From positions 62,001-126,000 of the forward strand of contig CAMZKL010000006.1 of assembly GCA_947311255.1 (NCBI GenBank): a stretch of DNA of 64,000 bases, given 5' to 3'. The notes beneath the pieces were generated by a model. It searched no databases and was not told where the DNA came from. It was given only the letters and a program-made list of their open reading frames with translations. The first letter of the stretch is position 1. Each line of letters starts with the position of its first letter. Positions 63,401 to 64,000 of the stretch are shown in pieces. A program made the translations under genes and the position numbers. This DNA comes from an uncultured Chlorobiota bacterium. Lineage in GTDB: Bacteria; Bacteroidota; Bacteroidia; Bacteroidales; JAADGE01.

Positions 63401-64000
63401 TAAAGAATATAACTCAATGGTAACTAAGTTAGAAAAAAGTGCAAAAAAACTAGCAGAATCCGAAAGAGAAAGTGCTTGGAGAGAAATGGCAAAACAAATA
63501 GCCCATGAGATTAAAAACCCATTAACCCCTATGAAACTTAGCATACAGCTTCTTCAAAAAACATGGATTGATAGTGAAGAAAATAATCCGGAATTTGAAA
63601 AAAGATTAAACTCTGTTTCCCGAATTTTAATTGAACAAATAGACACACTTTCCTCAATAGCTTCTGAATTTTCAGCTTTCGCTAAAATGCCAAAAGCAAG
63701 AAATGAAGAGGTAGATATTGTTCAGAAGCTAAAATCTGTTACAGCTCTGTTTGAAAACACAATAAATATAGACATAAACCTTGAACTCAATAAAATTAAA
63801 AAATTAAATATTATTACCGATAAAGAACAGGTTTCAAGGGTCTTTATAAATCTTATTAAAAATGCAATACAAGCAATTCCCAAAACTAAACAAGGAGAAA
63901 TAGAAGTGTCGTTAATAAACAAGCAGACAAGAGTTATTATAACTGTAAAAGATAACGGAAAAGGAATTCCTGACAACAAAAAAGAACGTCTTTTTGAACC
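60456..64000 (+). CDS. NtrY-like sensor histidine kinase, partial (runs off window)
   Basis: This ORF is missing from the track because it has no stop inside the window. From ATG 60456 it stays open for 1181 codons. It has a first membrane helix, a long extracytoplasmic segment, about six helices (about 210-460), another extracytoplasmic segment with a helix pair (about 710-780), a Cache-like region, a membrane helix at about 930-950, a HAMP domain (SRPLRMLQSKF...NKKDEIGALVKEYNSMV), the H-box AHEIKNPLTPMKL with the phospho-accepting His, and a HATPase domain with N-box NLIKNAIQAIP and G1 motif DNGKGIP. The end is cut. The layout resembles NtrY. It overlaps rlmH by 8 bp, so the two are coupled. 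The response regulator should lie beyond the edge. Confidence 0.9.
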   Translation, partial: MIKNKKLILLLVFSLLVFILSYTISLYEKKQANYKINVEKIEFELHSFENKLENIISTINKEIKTTENEKFWSLDNIKDTRLTVLIYKNKELKYWSNNTVPVNYYFSDSVFKNNKIINLKNGWYQVKTKKNNNIDIVGLLKIKNNYFYENQYLKTKFVINNEIPSSVILSTSPISIGKNIYGKNGKYLFSLIPSQNSNIKAYSRELPFIFFFISIVLFLLFFNTLFFKISDKNNSYLANTVIAFSVIFSILFLTNIVSGGFLKISNFFTDKIFVYKFINLCFGKLLVFSVLLLFLVSNLFRIIPFEGFAENTLKNKKFFKIGVFVVFIFISYLFFNVILTVISNFIKANTSFFNLRHIFKSDIYLEFSYLFVGVLFFSFFSFIDHFLKLLRRLSNTKDAGLVLLISLLPVNIYMVFAGFVLLPVLTFYLFILLIFFIRFFKQDYTYLSVIFIVFVFSVFFVVFENKNIQEHEIIKQNLAINNLANERDETAEYFLREINNRIEKDTVLQQIISDVNYEQDLKVHEYLMRKYFYGFWEKYTLSVVLCGNTEIYTEENQAANCKGYYLKKLKKYGKKINSTNFWFVNDNTGKIIYTGIIELPINKDQRNLSLYITLNERLVSKRLGYPKLLIDKSAPINKDFDKYSYAKYNKGVLIVKSGKYYYDLTDKKFNIKNKKKYLIETEKYKHLVLNEKNGQRIVLSKEKVRYFDLIISFAYLFVLLNLFVFVAIIFSNYKFIIKRFRFDFTAQIRLAMIFILLLSFVFFGAGTVYFAIKQNKKTVNKEIADKVQSVLVELKHKLENEEELTPAWRSAKYDHLDELLIKFSQVFFSDINLYDINGFLLATSRAEIFNKGLIGKQMNSEAYKMMFLQKKTEFINEEHIGNLHFASIYVPLKNENNKIIAYINLPYFIDNNRLQNNIFNVFIATLNLYLVLFLITIFIAFIISTAISRPLRMLQSKFKAVQLGKKQSEIIYNKKDEIGALVKEYNSMVTKLEKSAKKLAESERESAWREMAKQIAHEIKNPLTPMKLSIQLLQKTWIDSEENNPEFEKRLNSVSRILIEQIDTLSSIASEFSAFAKMPKARNEEVDIVQKLKSVTALFENTINIDINLELNKIKKLNIITDKEQVSRVFINLIKNAIQAIPKTKQGEIEVSLINKQTRVIITVKDNGKGIPDNKKERLFE

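Noticed and set aside
1-64000. CRISPR arrays, prophage, insertion sequences or restriction-modification genes
   Set aside because: No direct repeat-spacer array, transposase, integrase or methylase/restriction motif was seen on either strand; the metH palindromes are the only mobile-looking repeats.

Overview
The window looks like a chromosomal segment of a low-GC member of the Bacteroidota. Several independent signs point there. Many gene starts are preceded by the Bacteroidota promoter form TTTG-N17-20-TANNTTTG, there are almost no Shine-Dalgarno sites, and phylum-typical families (DUF4175, DUF4292, DUF3822, DUF4350, YwqK-type MORN variants, YidD) are present. The exact order cannot be read from the sequence; a Bacteroidales/Marinilabiliales-like relative is only a guess. 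Most of the window is dense housekeeping DNA. No phage, insertion sequence, CRISPR array or rRNA operon is visible.

Layout. 1-2.5 kb: a tRNA-Leu tail, then a leftward operon encoding a possible 31-residue leader peptide, a small lipoprotein and a lipid-anchored DUF255/YyaL thioredoxin-like protein. 2.5-8.2 kb: an ICMT-like methyltransferase, an SDR oxidoreductase, a GNAT acetyltransferase, a TMTC-like multi-pass TPR protein and a YwqK-like protein. 8.2-16 kb: a one-carbon/B12 block on the minus strand (class II ribonucleotide reductase nrdJ, metF, and metH under a SAM-I riboswitch). metH carries two perfect palindromic repeats inserted in frame. 16-23 kb: a YgjP-like metalloprotease, a coiled-coil lipoprotein, the pabB-yidD-(DUF3299-like)-metal exporter cluster divergent from pabA, an OmpA-like lipoprotein and rpiB. 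A 609-bp AT-rich gap follows. 23-36 kb: nadA, a large MORN-variant protein, ruvB, a decayed nucleotidyltransferase/partner pair, a sugar nucleotidyltransferase, and an envelope operon (TPR lipoprotein, DUF4292, EnvC-like M23, DUF4175).

35.8-40.2 kb: ybeY, mnmG and uvrC, each immediately preceded by a perfect GTTCCACGTGGAAC palindrome matching the ParB-binding parS consensus. This suggests an origin-proximal centromere cluster. 40.4-49.2 kb: a RDD/SpoIIM/three membrane proteins/DUF4129/DUF4350/Lys-rich secreted protein/MoxR system. The three membrane proteins share a short C-terminal NRF...RF tail, and the usual DUF58 partner is missing. This is the best candidate for an undescribed system in the window. 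49.2-64 kb: tRNA-Asn, a PfkB kinase, a small transaldolase, a RecD-like helicase, DUF3822-rsmD, tRNA-Asp, a DnaQ-like exonuclease, a YifB/ComM ATPase, an XRE regulator, a Kv-type channel with a zinc-ribbon tail, a LURP-one-like protein, rlmH, and the first 1181 codons of an NtrY-like sensor kinase that runs off the window and is absent from the supplied ORF track.

Functionally the segment joins one-carbon and cofactor metabolism (pabA/pabB folate precursor, metF, metH, nadA, B12-dependent RNR), translation and rRNA maintenance (ybeY, mnmG, rsmD, rlmH, tRNAs), DNA repair (ruvB, uvrC, RecD-like) and envelope biogenesis. All calls come from reading sequence motifs; no database search was run.
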